DNA of 64,000 nucleotides from Pseudorasbora parva (lineage: Eukaryota > Chordata > Actinopteri > Cypriniformes > Gobionidae). Positions 1 through 12,459 of this stretch are shown in pieces. The stretch lies in the NCBI RefSeq assembly GCF_024679245.1, contig NC_090172.1, forward strand, positions 6,867,233-6,931,232, written 5' to 3'. Below the pieces are notes generated by a model that saw nothing but the letters and a program-made list of their open reading frames with translations, ran no database searches and was not told the DNA's origin. Position 1 is the first letter of the stretch, and each line of letters opens with the position of its first letter. A program made the position numbers and the translations under genes.

Positions 1-52
1 GCGGCTCTCTCTCCCGCTGCAGACCTCGCTGAACCACGCCCCCCTTGCCACA
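1..52 (-). repeat. Truncated LTR end
   Basis: The first 52 bases closely match 50464-50523, which is the outer end of the LTR described at 45794-50523 (shared stretch around CTGCAGACCTCGCTGAACCA, then a C-rich run and GCCACA). On the minus strand this would be the 5' end of an LTR (TG start at base 52). The rest lies outside the window, so it is not known whether this is a solo LTR or part of a full element. Confidence 0.6.
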
Positions 53-1879
53 CATGCATACTGAGCTTTTTACACTGTTAAAGACTTGGATTCCCATCCA
101 AAACATAGATAAAGTTTAAAAAACTAATGTTGGTCATTTGATGGAGTATTTCTGTGTTAAAAATACTCCTTCCGGTTTCTCACAAGTTTCGGAGAGTTTT
201 TTTCGAGTATGGGTCGGCTTGACGTTAATAGAGTGGAAGGTCCTTGTATGGGCCGTACGGGCTCTTCTCCCGGTAGGGCGCGTGCGCGTGACTAGAGCGA
301 GAGAGGAAATGCACGCCCGTAAACACTCCGCGCCGCGCTCCACTTTATTCCTATGGGTGACGTCGAGCGACTTTAACGCTTCAGCACAGCATTCCGGGAA
401 GGCAGCAAAGTTGAAATTGAACAAAGACATTTGTTTTACTGTCCCCCCCCCCCCCCCCCCCCCCCTTTAATCAGCAGGGCCGTTTGGGATTCCTAAAAAC
501 AAAGAGATGTTGAGGGCCTGTAGGCCAAATGGTGCCACACCTGTAGTACAGTGGGGGAAGTTTGGTCTGATGAATGTCTCACATTAGACTTTCAGTCACA
601 TGGTCAAAGGGATAGATAAAAGAAGATTGGAACTGTTGCTCTGGGCTTCTTTTTCTCTGGCTGTCTCTTCTAGGGGTCTTCTCTTTGGCTCGTCTCTTTG
701 CTCTCTTCTTCTATTTCTCTCTCTCTCTATCTCTCACTTTCTATCTCTCAGGTAACATTCTATACATGCTGGGTACGATTAATGGTATATGTTTTTATCA
801 TATTATTCATCTATGTTGTAACTTTTTTAAGTGTAAACATAACCAGATTTTGTCATTCAAGTCTTGCAATTATAAACGATTTGCTAACTACTTTTGATTT
901 GGTATTGACTTCAAAGTGTTACATATTGCAATACAATATAGTCACATTGAAGCAACGCTCTCCCACATATTTTGCTATTGTAACTGCGCTTATTTCCGTC
1001 GTTGGTATAAGTTAGAGTGGGTGGTTATAGACTAGAAATGTACAGTTTTCTACCATCTTGCTGATAATGTTTCTTTAGTCGTTCGGCAACCCTGCAGTCT
1101 GAATCACTGTAGGCAATCCACCCTTACAAATGTTATAATTAAATCAATTAAATGATTGATTATTCAGTTCTAAATGACTGTCTCTTTTGAAGCCACATGA
1201 TTTACAGAAAGGCAGTGTTTATTTTTAAGGGGGTTAGTGTTTCAGGATGCACTGGACATGAAAACTTCTAAAGCCTTTTCATCTGGACTGAGCCCTGATT
1301 TTTATCATTTTAGTCCAGCTACTAATCCAGAGCCTCATTTTTCTCAGTTATGAAAAGGTTTGAAAGTGCAGCACTGTTCAATATCTTGCACTATTCCTCT
1401 GCTCATGTAATAGACCAATTAAAACTCCAAGTGCTCTCTGCAATTTAGTCTTTTTACTGCTAAAATTGGGGTCAGGCTGTTACCGTGTGACCATTTCATG
1501 GTCATTGGCTCTGCTGCTGGCTGCAGACACCTCTGTAAAGCGGATGGACTGCATAAGATTTAATTCCCTTCTGGAACCGTAATGGCAACAGGGTTTTACG
1601 TGACTAATTTGAAATCACGACGCACATGGAGACAATAACACGGAAAACTTGTTTTGTTTTGTTTTTCCTTCGAATGCAATTAGCCATTTATGTAATGAAG
1701 AAATGTTTTTCTTTCTCTTTTACACGTTTTGTTTATTTTTATTTTTTTATATGTGGATCATTAAATTTGTTTCGTTTTTTTGCAGAGTTCAGGAAAATTA
1801 CAAATAATAAACATCCAAAAAAATGAGGAAAATATGAAAATGCTTCTTTAAGTTGCATAAAATTCATAAATTAATTAAA
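53..1879. other. AT-rich DNA, nothing recognised
   Basis: No gene or clear repeat boundary was seen. ORFs here are short, overlap on both strands and lack recognisable domains. A 23-base run of C lies at 443-465 and a CT-rich stretch at about 690-750. Confidence 0.5.
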
Positions 1880-2230
1880 ACATCTGTTAAAAAACGATAG
1901 CCAACCCATTCTCACTCTCCATGCGTCAAAATCTGAAGCATGGTCAAGTGCCTTCCGCGCCACAATAAAATTATTTGCATTTGTAAAAGCAGACATGATT
2001 TTAAGATTATTTAGGCTACTTTTATATTTTGGAGCAACTAACCCCACTCCTACCCTAAATCTACCCACTTCTCAACAATATAAAACATTTAGCAGGCAAA
2101 TAAAAGTACAATTACAGGTATTTATTGCAAAAACCAGACCAAAAACAGTATTAAAGTATTAACTCATGTTGCATTCCAAGTTTTCTGAAGTCATACGATT
2201 TCTTCATGTAAAAAACAGTGTTGATCTTTT
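1880..2230 (-). repeat. Dispersed repeat fragment related to 29725-30660
   Basis: This stretch is, in opposite orientation, clearly similar to about 30280-30520: both carry the block CCCACTCCTACCCTAAATCT (or its complement), then an AT-rich segment with an ATAAAACA(T/C) motif, and end near a TCATACGAT motif. It is an internal piece of the long-TIR element seen at 29725; the terminal inverted repeats are not recognisable here. Confidence 0.55.
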
Positions 2231-2269
2231 AATTATGTTTTAATCACTGAAATCTGTGAACACAGATGA

Positions 2270-2510
2270 TGCGTCCCAATTCGCCTACTTATACTACATC
2301 CTACAAGTATGTGCTCTTTTTGCGAAGAAAAAGTGCATACTTTTGCATGTGTAGTAGAAAAGTATACAAGCTTTGGGACATACTACTTAACGGACTCTGC
2401 GTCCATCACATCACCGTTGAAACTGCCCTGTCAATCATCGTCAGATTCGTCACAGTTCAAATCCTCCACATTCAGTTTAATTTCCTATCATATTGGAGAG
2501 AAATGTAGTA
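2270..2510. repeat. PIF/Harbinger-like MITE fragment
   Basis: It starts with GCGTCCCAATTCGCCTACTT and has several CATACT/AGTATG half-sites typical of fish MITEs that begin TGCGTCC(C/G)AA. Compare the complete element at 47029-48997 and the fragment at 50036. A matching right end could not be placed, so the limits are approximate. Confidence 0.4.
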
Positions 2511-2689
2511 GCACGCCGATTTGCCATTTTTAGGTCTTTAATGCAGAGACTCTCCTCATGTGTTTGCAGTTTAAATATAATGATGTGTTTAAAGGTAAAT
2601 GGCCAACCGTGTCATTACAGAAGTCCACAATGCTGCTGCAGGTTTAATATAATGTGGATAACATTGAATAAATATATATTTTTAGTCGG

Positions 2690-2952
2690 TTTAAATATAG
2701 ATAGCTTGAGGGTGAGTAAATCATTGTGTAATGTACATTTTTGGGTGAACTATCCCTTTAATTATCCTTTTAATGTATTTTTTTTTCTACTGGAAGTCAA
2801 TGGCTCCAGTTAACTGTTTGGTTACTGACATTCTTCAAAATATCTTCCCTTGTGTTTAGCTGAAGAAAGAAATGCATATAGGTTTGAAACAACTTGAGGG
2901 TGAGTAAAGGATTACAGAATTTTCATTTTAAAGTGAACTATCCCTTTAAGTC
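2690..2952. repeat. MITE with 'aactatccctttaa' ends
   Basis: Two copies of the motif TGAACTATCCCTTTAA (about 2747-2762 and 2934-2949), each preceded by a GGGTGAGTAAA block, mark overlapping copies of a very common cyprinid short element. Shorter relics of the same motif occur near 8190, 24985, 36640 and 44685. No coding content. Confidence 0.5.
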
Positions 2953-4119
2953 AGTGGATAAATTGTGCAAAATCGCTGTAAATGATATGCTGGTTTGACC
3001 TGTCACAAAGCAGCCCTCTGGTGAAGATGAAAGGTCAATACAGCCATCTATTCAGACCAGCTGAGAGCAGTGTGACATGCCTCATGTTGCTGTCAGAGTC
3101 CACACCTGCTGAGAGACACTGAGCTTCAGGCTAAACTGGACTCTGGAAGAGTTTTACAGGGCAGATCTCTGATTGAGCTGACATAACCGATCAGCTGAAG
3201 TGTCCAGTGAGCTTCAGAGTAGAGGTCAGTCCAGGGTCAGGGCACTGTCAGAACAGGAACTGGATCTTATGATCTGCAAAGGACCTTAGGGTAGATGGCA
3301 TATTCAGTTTGACATGAATGAAAACAAGGCTGTGAGTCTGTTCAGTGAGTTGCAGCATACTGCCATATCTGTCAACCACTGGAAACTGCATCTAAAACAC
3401 ATTCGAGTTTATTTACACAATGTTTTTAATTTCTTGGTTATAATATGATTTGATCTGCTGTTTTGAATTAATATGTACCATTTGACATTAAATTGGGGTA
3501 AAATGTTTTAATGTAAATGTGTGCATAACTGAATTTAAACTAGACTTCTTTTAAATCTAATTAAGGAGATAGTTCTGCCAGAAATAATTTACTCACTTCC
3601 ATGCCTTTCTAAAGACTTTCTTTCTTCTGTGGAACACACACACACACACACACACACGTTAAACTGCTTTTATAAAACAAAACTCACTTTTCAATGTGTT
3701 TTCTTATCTGTTGCAGGAGATTTTTCTGTCTGCAGCTTAGTTTTTAGAGCTTTTTAACCACTGGGCTATACAAGACAGCTTGAGGAAGGCATCCTTAGCC
3801 TGAGCTCGCACTGCCAATGGTCAATGACTGATTATACTAGAGGTAGCAGCCAGAATCAATATTCAGAACCCGAATGTAAAATCAGCACTTGTGTTAAAAT
3901 AGGCCTTCTCTGTCCATGTCTATGGCTTTGTAACACCCCAATGGCCTATGGTCTTCTGAAATGAGGAGGAGAAGCAAGTATTTTATCTATGAACCTTCAA
4001 GAGATACAATCATTCGATGACCGGAAATGATTTAATAATTGAAAGAATGAAATAAAACTTTAGGACTTTCTATACATTTTGGGAGTGTTGTGTATGTAAT
4101 GCAATGACATTCACTCAAT
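2953..4119. other. No gene seen; short CA repeat
   Basis: Nothing was recognised apart from an (AC)n run at about 3634-3657, next to another relic of the short MITE family (3555-3630). No ORF with domain-like composition. Confidence 0.5.
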
Positions 4120-4123
4120 TTAA

Positions 4124-4807
4124 AGCTGCACTCATGTAAATCTTCCATCCGCTAAAGGGCGCCTATTCAAAACAAAGGCGCAGTTTGATGACACCAGGTT
4201 TGAGTGCAGAATCTTGTGGTCTTCCTCACAGCCGGTGGAAAAGAATCGGAATAGGACTCTGGTAGAAATCCAGTTCATGGATGCGGTTATTAACATTACT
4301 GTAGTGTGAAGCAGAGCAGGACCGAGTGTTGAGGAGCTGGGCAAGGCCACTGGAGCGATTGTTACGCAAACACACGGCTCACGAGCAGCGGGACTTTTAT
4401 TATGACGGGACACAGTCACCGGCGGCATTTCCGCTTTTCCTGTCATGAATATGAGGTAACGCGGCTCTGTTTTTCATATTATATACATTTAAGTGTGTTT
4501 AAAATGATGTTATGATGTTACTCTGTGCGTTTGCTCGGCGGCTGCTGTAACACTTGTTCACACTGCTAAGAGTAAAACGTTTCTGCAGAATAAAAAAAAC
4601 GGAAACCGAGGGTAACGCAGATATGATGCAATTGACAGGCAACTCTCTAGATGTCCCGGTTCATTAGTTAAAATAGCTATTTTCTCACAATTTACAAATA
4701 GTTGGAAACATTTGGGATATTGTAAGAACTCAAATAAACAAAATATATAAAACTGGCCTATAGTGTTTTTTGGATATTTTACTGCAAAAATACTACATAG
4801 TGCACCT
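4124..4807. mobile_element. TTAA-flanked MITE (piggyBac/Kolobok type)
   Basis: The element is bounded by TTAA on both sides (4120-4123 and 4808-4811) with matching ends: AGCTGCACT at the left and AGTGCACCT at the right. Its right end resembles the cyprinid repeat end that reads TTAAAGGTGCACTATGTAG on the other strand. It is 684 bp with no transposase. TTAA target use is typical of piggyBac and Kolobok superfamilies; which one cannot be told from the ends alone. Confidence 0.65.
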
Positions 4808-4919
4808 TTAAGAGTGGTATATATCTCTATTATTATAAATATGCTTTGGACACCAGAACTGACATACCACGTCATTGACCCAAGCACACTCTTAAATGTA
4901 AAGTTTCTTTATTGGCATC

Positions 4920-5254
4920 TGTTACGGGTGTGTGGTGCAGCAGAGAAGAGGAGATCCAGGACATCCACAAAGGCAGGCTTTATTCAAATAAACTTCAGAC
5001 AGAATGCCAAACATTAATAACATAACTTGAGACTGGACAACCAGAGAGTGAACAAGGGAGAACTTAAATGCAAACACAGATGACTGAATAAACGAAGGGC
5101 ACAGGTGATACAGATGATAATGAACTACACACAGCTGAACAGAAATAGACTAATGAGGGTAACCAAGGAAACAGAGAAAGTTGTGGGAAAAAGAACAAAG
5201 GAACATGACAACGACTGAAGACACAACCAAAACAGACTGGACATCAGACTGACC
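4920..5254 (-). repeat. LTR-like fragment, reverse orientation
   Basis: The stretch begins TGTTACGGGTG and contains a TTTATTCAAATAAA block (complement of an LTR polyadenylation region) and an internal A-rich body like that at 39785-40030. A near-match flank (GGCATC before, GGCTTC after) may be a decayed target duplication, but the right border is uncertain. No internal coding region is attached, so a solo LTR is the simplest reading. Confidence 0.35.
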
Positions 5255-6066
5255 GGCTTCAATGGTTCCATGAATTTTTTACATTCATGGAACATAAAAG
5301 GTTCCTTATAGTGGAATTGTTTTTAATTTAGATTATGTAAATGTTCTTCACTAAAAAAAGAGTTTTGATGAAAAAGATGCTATTTATTATAAATAATTGC
5401 ATTTTCCTTTTACAGATAATGGGTCATAGTTCTTGGTAAACACTGCAGGTATCGGGATGGTCTCGGCATGAATGTGTGCTTTATCAAGCTTAGTGCTTAC
5501 TAAAAACTGCCTCAATCATCATTTCCAGTTCATTTATATTCGGATGCATCAAAAAGTGGTGATATCTGAGTGGGTGAGTTTATACTTTGTAAGTATTTTA
5601 TTGATTTCCACCAGTTTGTCCAATCACATGACTATTACCTAATTCAAAAACAATTAAAAACCCATAAACACAATTACATATTACTTAATCAATTAGTTAA
5701 TAGTCGTGTGCCCCAACAAGTACATTCATAACATAATGATACCTTTATAAATCATTAGCTAATGATTATTTAAAGCACACAACTGGAAGTTAAAATCATG
5801 GCTTTGACCCATTGTGGTAATTAACACATTAATTTAAATTATTAGTTAATATAATATGTTATTAAGGAATTAATACATTATGACATATTTAACTAATAAC
5901 AATGTAATGATTACTTAATCTATTAATCATGTAGAATCTTCATTAGTTGCTGATGCAGTAATCATGAATAAGGGTTAGTTCACCATTAGTAATACATTAA
6001 CTCATGATTATCTGTGCATTAATATGAAATAATGCATATTAGTGCACCTATATTGTAAAGGGTTAC
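5255..6066. other. AT-rich DNA with a MITE end
   Basis: No gene. The segment 5690-6066 is rich in TTAAT/ATTAA motifs and ends GTAAAGGGTTACC, a common terminus of fish foldback MITEs that begin GGTAACCCTTTAC on the complement. The partner end was not found with certainty. Confidence 0.35.
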
Positions 6067-6541
6067 CGATAATTTTTTATAGCATGTTAAAATTATCACT
6101 TTGAAAGTGAGCAAAAACGAGATGTGTGTGTCATTTTAAATGCAAATGAGCTGCTGGTCCTTGCCCCCTTTCTGGAAGAGGGCGGAGCATCAAGCGCTAA
6201 TGTTAGCAGCTCTGATTACCTTTTATGACATGCTATTGCATTTGTATTTGTACTGCATTGCAATAAATGTGAAAAGACGGATGCGACAGCTTGAGCGGAC
6301 ACACACGTGCTCGACTACAACAACTGTTCCTCTTATCAACATGGCCTTTGTTGTATGTTCCAGGGGGCGGGGTTTATGTCAGTTTCTGGGTTTGTGATGT
6401 CACCAACCCGTGAATAAGCTTGTTGTAGTCCCTACCAGCCATTTGTTGTTTTCTTTTAAAAGCGAATTCTTTAAAAGAAAATATCTCGCTTTGCATTGAA
6501 CTTTTGATATATTGGTTTACGCTCAAACAGCAACATTACAG
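6067..6541. repeat. Dispersed repeat interrupted by the 6542 element
   Basis: It contains a GCAAATGAGCTGCTGGTCC-type block and a GGGCGGAGC box found in many fish repeats. The adjoining insertion at 6542-7052 duplicated 9 bp of this sequence, and the same repeat appears to resume at 7062-7120. No coding function. Confidence 0.35.
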
Positions 6542-7052
6542 TAGCCTAGAAATCTAGACACACCCTAGCGGCAGCAAATTTAATCTGCCCGCAAGTGTCG
6601 TCTAGGAACTCTCAATACCCTTCTGAGCTGTATTCCCCTAACTCTTGCCGGACCAATCACATTGTGTATAGAGTCGGTGGGCGGAGCCATAATGACGAAG
6701 GCTGAGTTGCGTTTGCGTGCTTCTAGTAAACACAGAAACTGGCGAAATCAGCTTTGACTGCGATTCTTGAAGACTTGGAGTTAAGCTTTTCTCTGAGAAA
6801 AGAACTAAGAGCGGCACTGAAGTCATTCTTAAAAAGGGAAGATGTGTTCGGAGTTTTGCCGACCGGATACGGCGAATGTTTAATCTATCAACAAGCTCTG
6901 TTTAACCTTCGTTGCTCTGGTTGGTTGTAGCGCTATCCTATCGCCTGCAGAGGGAGTTTGAAAGACAACCGTTTATCCCGCCCCTCGGATTGAGCTGTCA
7001 ATGGTGAGTTTCCAGACCAAACATCTTGATGTGGGTCTGACTTGTCAGGCTA
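6542..7052 (+). mobile_element. 9-bp-TSD element with helicase fragment, copy 1
   Basis: The 511-bp element has imperfect inverted ends (TAGCCTAGAAATCTAGAC at the left; complement of the right end TAGCCTGACAAGTCAGACCC). It is flanked by ACATTACAG (6533-6541) and ACATTACAC (7053-7061), a 9-bp target duplication with one mismatch. Copies 2 and 3 lie at 14162-14698 and 45163-45683. A 9-bp duplication is characteristic of Mutator-like (MULE) elements; the ends do not prove the superfamily. It encodes no transposase but carries a helicase-like segment. Confidence 0.7.
6772..6900 (+). pseudogene. RecQ-like helicase fragment (copy 1)
   Basis: Within the transposon, 43 codons read without a stop. 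The order is a hydrophobic start, LRKELRAALKSFLKREDVFG, then a segment shaped like a RecQ-type DEAH helicase Walker A loop, VLPTGYGECLIYQ. In active RecQ helicases the loop reads GxGKS; here the Lys-Ser pair is Glu-Cys, so it could not bind ATP normally. This is an isolated N-terminal helicase piece, probably captured from, or left over from, a larger gene; it is not a functional enzyme. The open frame differs from copies 2 and 3, which have a stop just before the loop. Assignment is by motif only. Confidence 0.55.
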
Positions 7053-7061
7053 ACATTACAC

Positions 7062-8334
7062 ATTAACTAAAGTTAAAAAGTGAAATCATAATTAACCATA
7101 CCTTTAGAATGATACTTCTGTCTTCAGTGGAAAGGATTTTTCAGCGACTTTTTCTGCAGGCTGCACCATTACGCCGGTCTTTTGTGAGTCAATCATGGAA
7201 TCATTCATTCATACGATTCGTTCAGAAACACTGATTGAATCAAGAATGAAACACCTCTACTCTGTGTTGCTCTGAGACTCTCAACGGTTGATTTTGCTTT
7301 GACTTTTTTGAAGCCAAGGGAGCTTGTGTCTAAAGACTTAAGTTACTCTTGTCTGTTGAAGTCAATACCACACTCATATTTGCATATTTGTATGTTCTGA
7401 ATTACAGCTGTGATTACCTGCAGTAGATGTTGATGCTACTAAAACTACATCAAAATCAGGTCCACTATTTGCAAAAAACATTTAAAGATTGTTTTGTGTT
7501 GTGCAAGCAGACGGACATATTGTGCTTACGGATACAAAAGGTTCCAACTACTGCAGAGCATTTCACTCTGTTCCGTATGTTCAGTAAAGACTTGACTGTC
7601 AATCTCAGCCCTCTTTCCAGCTCAATATGTGGTCTGATTACAGAGTTAATGGCATGCCAAAGTGGAGACTCAAGACTCATTACACAAGACGGGATGTTAC
7701 ATCTGGGAAAATGGAGGTGCCGAATTGTACTCCACAGCTCTCAGAGCTTTATGGGTCCAAGATTACTTTTACATTAGAATGAAAGGAGCGGTAATAAAGT
7801 CAGTAAAATTTAACTTAAGTATTTATGACTTAATGAAACTAATTTGCAGGTTATTTATCAAAATTATGTGAGCTGATGAATTGGCACTGATTGTGCCACA
7901 ATTAGAAATAAAGAACAAAAAGTGTAATACATGGTTGTTGCAACCTTATTTACTAATGTGCTTCTTGGCAGACATATTCACTGTTGCCTGTTGTATAACC
8001 ACTGTTTAGCTATCATCATGGATCTATTTGGCATAATAGATCTTCCATTAGGCAGGCTGGTGACATCAAGCCAGTGTTGAGTCATTCTCAAAGCCATGAA
8101 GTAGAGCACTGAGCAGAGAAAGGAAAATTATCCATGTTTTAAATGACATGGGGATGAGAAAATAATGACTGTTTATTTTGTGATTAACTATTCCTTTAAA
8201 AAGGTATGTTTTTTTTCCAGATTTACTTGTCTTACTCATATAAAGCCTATGTACTTTCATTTATGTTTGGATATGGGAATATAAAAAATAAAACTAATGT
8301 TTACATCCAAAAAACTAACAAACAAAAGAACATG
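7062..8334. other. No gene recognised
   Basis: Short ORFs on both strands here have no recognisable domain. Part of 8150-8200 resembles the end of the common short MITE family. Otherwise this appears to be unique AT-rich DNA. Confidence 0.5.
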
Positions 8335-8780
8335 ATTCATCAGACCAGGCCCCCTTCTTCCGTTGCTCCGTGGTCCAGTTCTGATGCTCACGTGCCCACT
8401 GTTGGTGCTTTCGGTGGTGGACAGGGGTCAGCATGCATGGGCACCCTGACTGGTCTGCAGCTATGCAGCCTCCTACTCAATAAACTGTGATGCACTGTGT
8501 ATTCTGACACCTTTCTATCAGAACCAGCATTAACTTCTTGAGCAATTTCCTTTGCTCCCCACGTGCATCAATGAGCCTTGGCCACCCATGACCCTGTGGC
8601 CGGTTCTCCACTATTCCTTCTTTGGAGCACTTTTGATAGATACTGACCACTGCAGACCAGGAACACCCCACAAGAGCAGCAGTTTTGGAGATGCTCTGAC
8701 CCAGTTAACCAGCCATCAGTGTTATTTAGTTCACCTGTCACCTGTCATAATGTTATGTCTGATCGGTGTATATATCACGG
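8335..8780 (-). mobile_element. Tc1/mariner-like relic
   Basis: The minus strand encodes pieces of a Tc1-type transposase: a helix-turn-helix segment with SAVVSIYQKCSKEG and GHGWPRLIDARGEQR, the second DNA-binding helix region of this family. The 3' side ends in ATAATGTTATGTCTGATCGG, shared with the copy at 40482-41206. Compared with that copy it lacks about 50 bp in the middle (around 8545), and the catalytic DDE part is missing. It is an inactive, deleted copy. Confidence 0.7.
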
Positions 8781-11213
8781 GAGTAGAACCAATACCAGTA
8801 TTCTTTTTAACACCCCACCCAAAAAAATAATTTCTTCTTTCAAACCATGTAACATCTGGTTATAAATGCCTCTTTCTCCACGGACAAACATTAAATGTAG
8901 CTATATATTCTGACAAAACGTACAATTTTGCAAGCAAAGATTTCATTATATTTCAATATATGCTGTACCAGATTCATTTACAAGCATAGAGACTCTTCAA
9001 TCCAGTCAATTCCCAATAGGTTAAATCCTTTTTTGCCCTAAATTGCATGAATATTGGATCTACGTCATTGGTAAAAATGATTGCAAACAGCATTTCAGGT
9101 TGATTTTTTATAGCTAGGCTCATGAATTCTGAACCAGAATATCTGAGGAATATTAATCGAGTGCTGCCTTGCAAGCACTAAAATTTCATATTTTAACTAA
9201 GAACAATATGTTTTACTGCTGACATAAAGCTATTTAAACAAGTCATAAAATATAACACCCAAGTATTAAATGAGTTTGTGAGCAGTTTATGATCTTATTA
9301 GAGTTCAGAAAGGACAGCGGAGCTGATATTGCTCAGGGTGCCACCAGTGTCAGGATCAATTACTGTTCCATGTGACAGGCCGTAAGAGAGCTTGACTGTT
9401 TTAATGTTTGAGCCTATATATCTTCATATTAAAAAACAGTCTGTGTAATTCTGAGTCTTGAATTTTAAACTCTTAGCATTGGCTTTCTAGATATGTGTTT
9501 CTTATGTGTCTACTCATAAAGACTTGCGAGCACCAGCCCTTTTATTTGGGTATGTCAAAATGAACCACTTGGCAAAATGGGGGGTGACAGGCAAGTGGTT
9601 AAGAATATATGATATAAATATATATGAAAGATACTGTGATCTTTAAATTTATTGTGGTTGTTATTCTCAAATATTTATTTTAAGACTTAGATCATAAAAT
9701 AACTCCTGCATTCCTTACATCTTATACCAATTCAATGCAAATGCACAAGGGGTGTTCATATATTGTGTCAGTTACACTGACAGTGATTAGTTTTTTATTT
9801 TCCTATTTTTGACAACTATAAACCCTAAAAGCAATTACACTGAAAGAACAATAGCTTGAATTATTAAGCCCCAATTTTGTCTGATTTAGTATTTTATATA
9901 AAGGCATCTGAAATGGCAAATGTGGTATCAAGAAATGGAGACCCTTATATTTTGTCACTTATTTTTCTCTTTTAAAGTTGGCAACCCAATGCAAGGAGAT
10001 ATAAGAGCAATTTCAGGGTTACGCACGTGACATTTAAAGAGAAAGCATGAAATGTTCCACCTCAGAGAAAGTACTCAATACCAGTATATTGAACCATTTG
10101 TGTGTATAATCCTAAACCCCTGAAGGTAGAGTCCAGACATTAAAAAACATGACTTTTTTGTTTTGTTTCAGCTATTCTTTGAAGGGAACTGCACAATTCT
10201 GAAAACATAATAGCCAGGTAAAAATGGGGTGAAATAGGGTGAAATTGCAAGCACAATAGATCTCACAAGAATCAGAAATGGGTTAATTTCCCATAGACTG
10301 GAGACCACAGACATATTTCGAGCTGTCGCGATCAAACATCTTTGGTGTGGCACATCAAGCCTTTTGGCCAATCAGAATAAAGATAACGGCATTTTTTTTT
10401 TTTTTTTCATGGATTTTGCAGTACTACAACAATTCTGATGTGCGGTCAACAATGTAATCCTTTTTTAACGAACGTAAACTTAGGTTGCTTTAGTAACGTT
10501 AACTTCCCAAATCAAGTTACTTAAATAAGTCAATTAAATGTGTTGTGATACATTTTCCTACAGTGACCAGGAGGGGACATGTTCAGTTCAGTTCACTTTG
10601 TTTTGTCGTCACCAGGGCATATTAACTTGTAGGAACGTGATTTTGTCAAGGTAACGATATTCTTATATTGTGGCCAGATGCTGAAATCATGGCCTTGAGA
10701 TCCTGAGGGAACAACGTGTTGTTGTTGTTTTGTTTTTGTTTTTGTTTTTTTTCTGGCCACAACTAATTATGTTGAGGGAATGACATCTATTTCTCTTGGC
10801 CATGATATTCAACAATTGCTGAAAGAATTAATTCAACCAAAGTCAAGGGCCAAGTGCTCAGCTAAAGCGAACACTAATCCCCATAATGGTGAGATATCAT
10901 TCATTTTATTTGCATTTGATTTCATCTAAGGCTGTGTGGCTGTAAGTCAGTTGTAGTTGTGTTTCTACTCAACTCCTCTTTTTCTGTTCTTGTTCCTTTT
11001 ATATTCAGTGATTAACCGCAGGTGTCATCACTAATGGCCATCATCAATTGTATATTGAATCTACTTTATTTCAATAACTGCAACACTGCTTCAGTGTTAC
11101 TTTTGCTCTCTATGGATTGGGACCATATGAAAACTGAGCAGTGCTCTTCTAAAAAGGAGGATTTTACGAATTTAGGATTTTTTATGAATTTAAAAAATTG
11201 TCTTTGTCTTTAT
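8781..11213. other. No gene recognised
   Basis: AT-rich, with no repeat boundary or domain seen. A T-run lies at about 10391-10408 and GTTTTTGTTTTT repeats at about 10725-10750. Confidence 0.5.
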
Positions 11214-11217
11214 TTAA

Positions 11218-12455
11218 AGGCCCCCTGAAAGCAATGTTGTTGTTTTTTTTTTTTTAGCTTTTAGTATGACTATGCTAGCCTTAAAGTTATAAATAAGCTG
11301 GTGTGTTCCCAAACAATGACAAATTTCGCATTTAGGATATATAAGCATTCAAAACTTACAGTCTCTCACTTCCGTTAAAATAAATCACAGATTTTGATGA
11401 CATCATCGCAGACTTCATCTTCTCATAGCATCTTCTGTCCAATCAAATGCTTTCTAGAATCTGAAGCATCCCGCCCCCTACACTGCTGAAGCTGCAGCTG
11501 AAATCGCTCAACTGTTCATACATGTACTATTTCCTACATGGTGAATGGCACATTGCCCACTATATATGCTATAGGAAATTATTCAGACAGTGTAAATATG
11601 CTTTCTGTTGAACCAAACGAATTCTGGTTTCACGCACATTGCCGCAGCGCACGCACTTAAAGCCAATATCTTGAAGTAAAACACAGAAGTAACTTAAACT
11701 GAAGTTCATCGACTGGACACTAGGGACAGGCTAGAGAAGGGAGCAGAATCTCATTGAGCCCTGTGTTAAAATGCCCAACTTTACAGCAGAAAAACATGTT
11801 TGTATCCTGCATGGTACAAATTCTAGTTTGGGTCTAAACGGCTAATTTTGTCCTTCATGACAAATGTGAGGGGGATGATTTGTTTACATTATATAAAGCC
11901 TTAATGCTCTGCATAATTAAGGGGCGTGGACACTTTGAGTGACAGGTGGGTAGCCATTTATTTGCTGTCTGTTAGTCATTGCGTCACCTAAGCTCCGCCC
12001 ACACCCCACCTCTCTGCCCATTTTCTGTTATCCGGGCGTGACAGGCGGCCAGCTCGACCCTACTTTACGCTTCAAAACTGCTCTTCAGAATCTTATGGGT
12101 GGCGTCACGGACACTACGTCCACATTTTTTAATAGTTTATGCTAGAGACATGAGAGTGCAGTGCGGATCATATGCGTGAGTCGGCAGAGACAACAAAACA
12201 TATCGGACCCATTTAAATTCTGCACAGAATGCTGTATTTCAAAGCGATATAGAGAAGATTATGAAAATAAACTGTTAGAGATGAGGAGAAAACGCTTTAC
12301 CAAACAGAAAGGCTCTAGTCAAACTGTGATATTAACTAAATTAAATTGGCTGTTACAAAAAAGGGGAGGAGCTGCTAACAGCTGGAGCCGTTTCAGGGGA
12401 AATCACGTCAATACATTGAATAATACTTTGCATTTAAAGGCACTTCAGTGGGCCT
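11218..12455. mobile_element. TTAA-flanked non-autonomous element, 1.24 kb
   Basis: TTAA lies at both borders (11214-11217 and 12456-12459). The inverted ends are AGGCCCCCTGAA at the left and TTCAGTGGGCCT at the right. It holds an ORF of 113 codons (12161-12502) that runs past the right end and has no transposase-like motif, so it is regarded as non-autonomous. TTAA duplication fits piggyBac or Kolobok elements. Confidence 0.65.
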
Positions 12456-12459
12456 TTAA

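Noticed and set aside
138..470. Two overlapping ORFs of about 100 codons on opposite strands near 130-470
   Set aside because: No domain, end in a poly-C run, no splice or promoter context.
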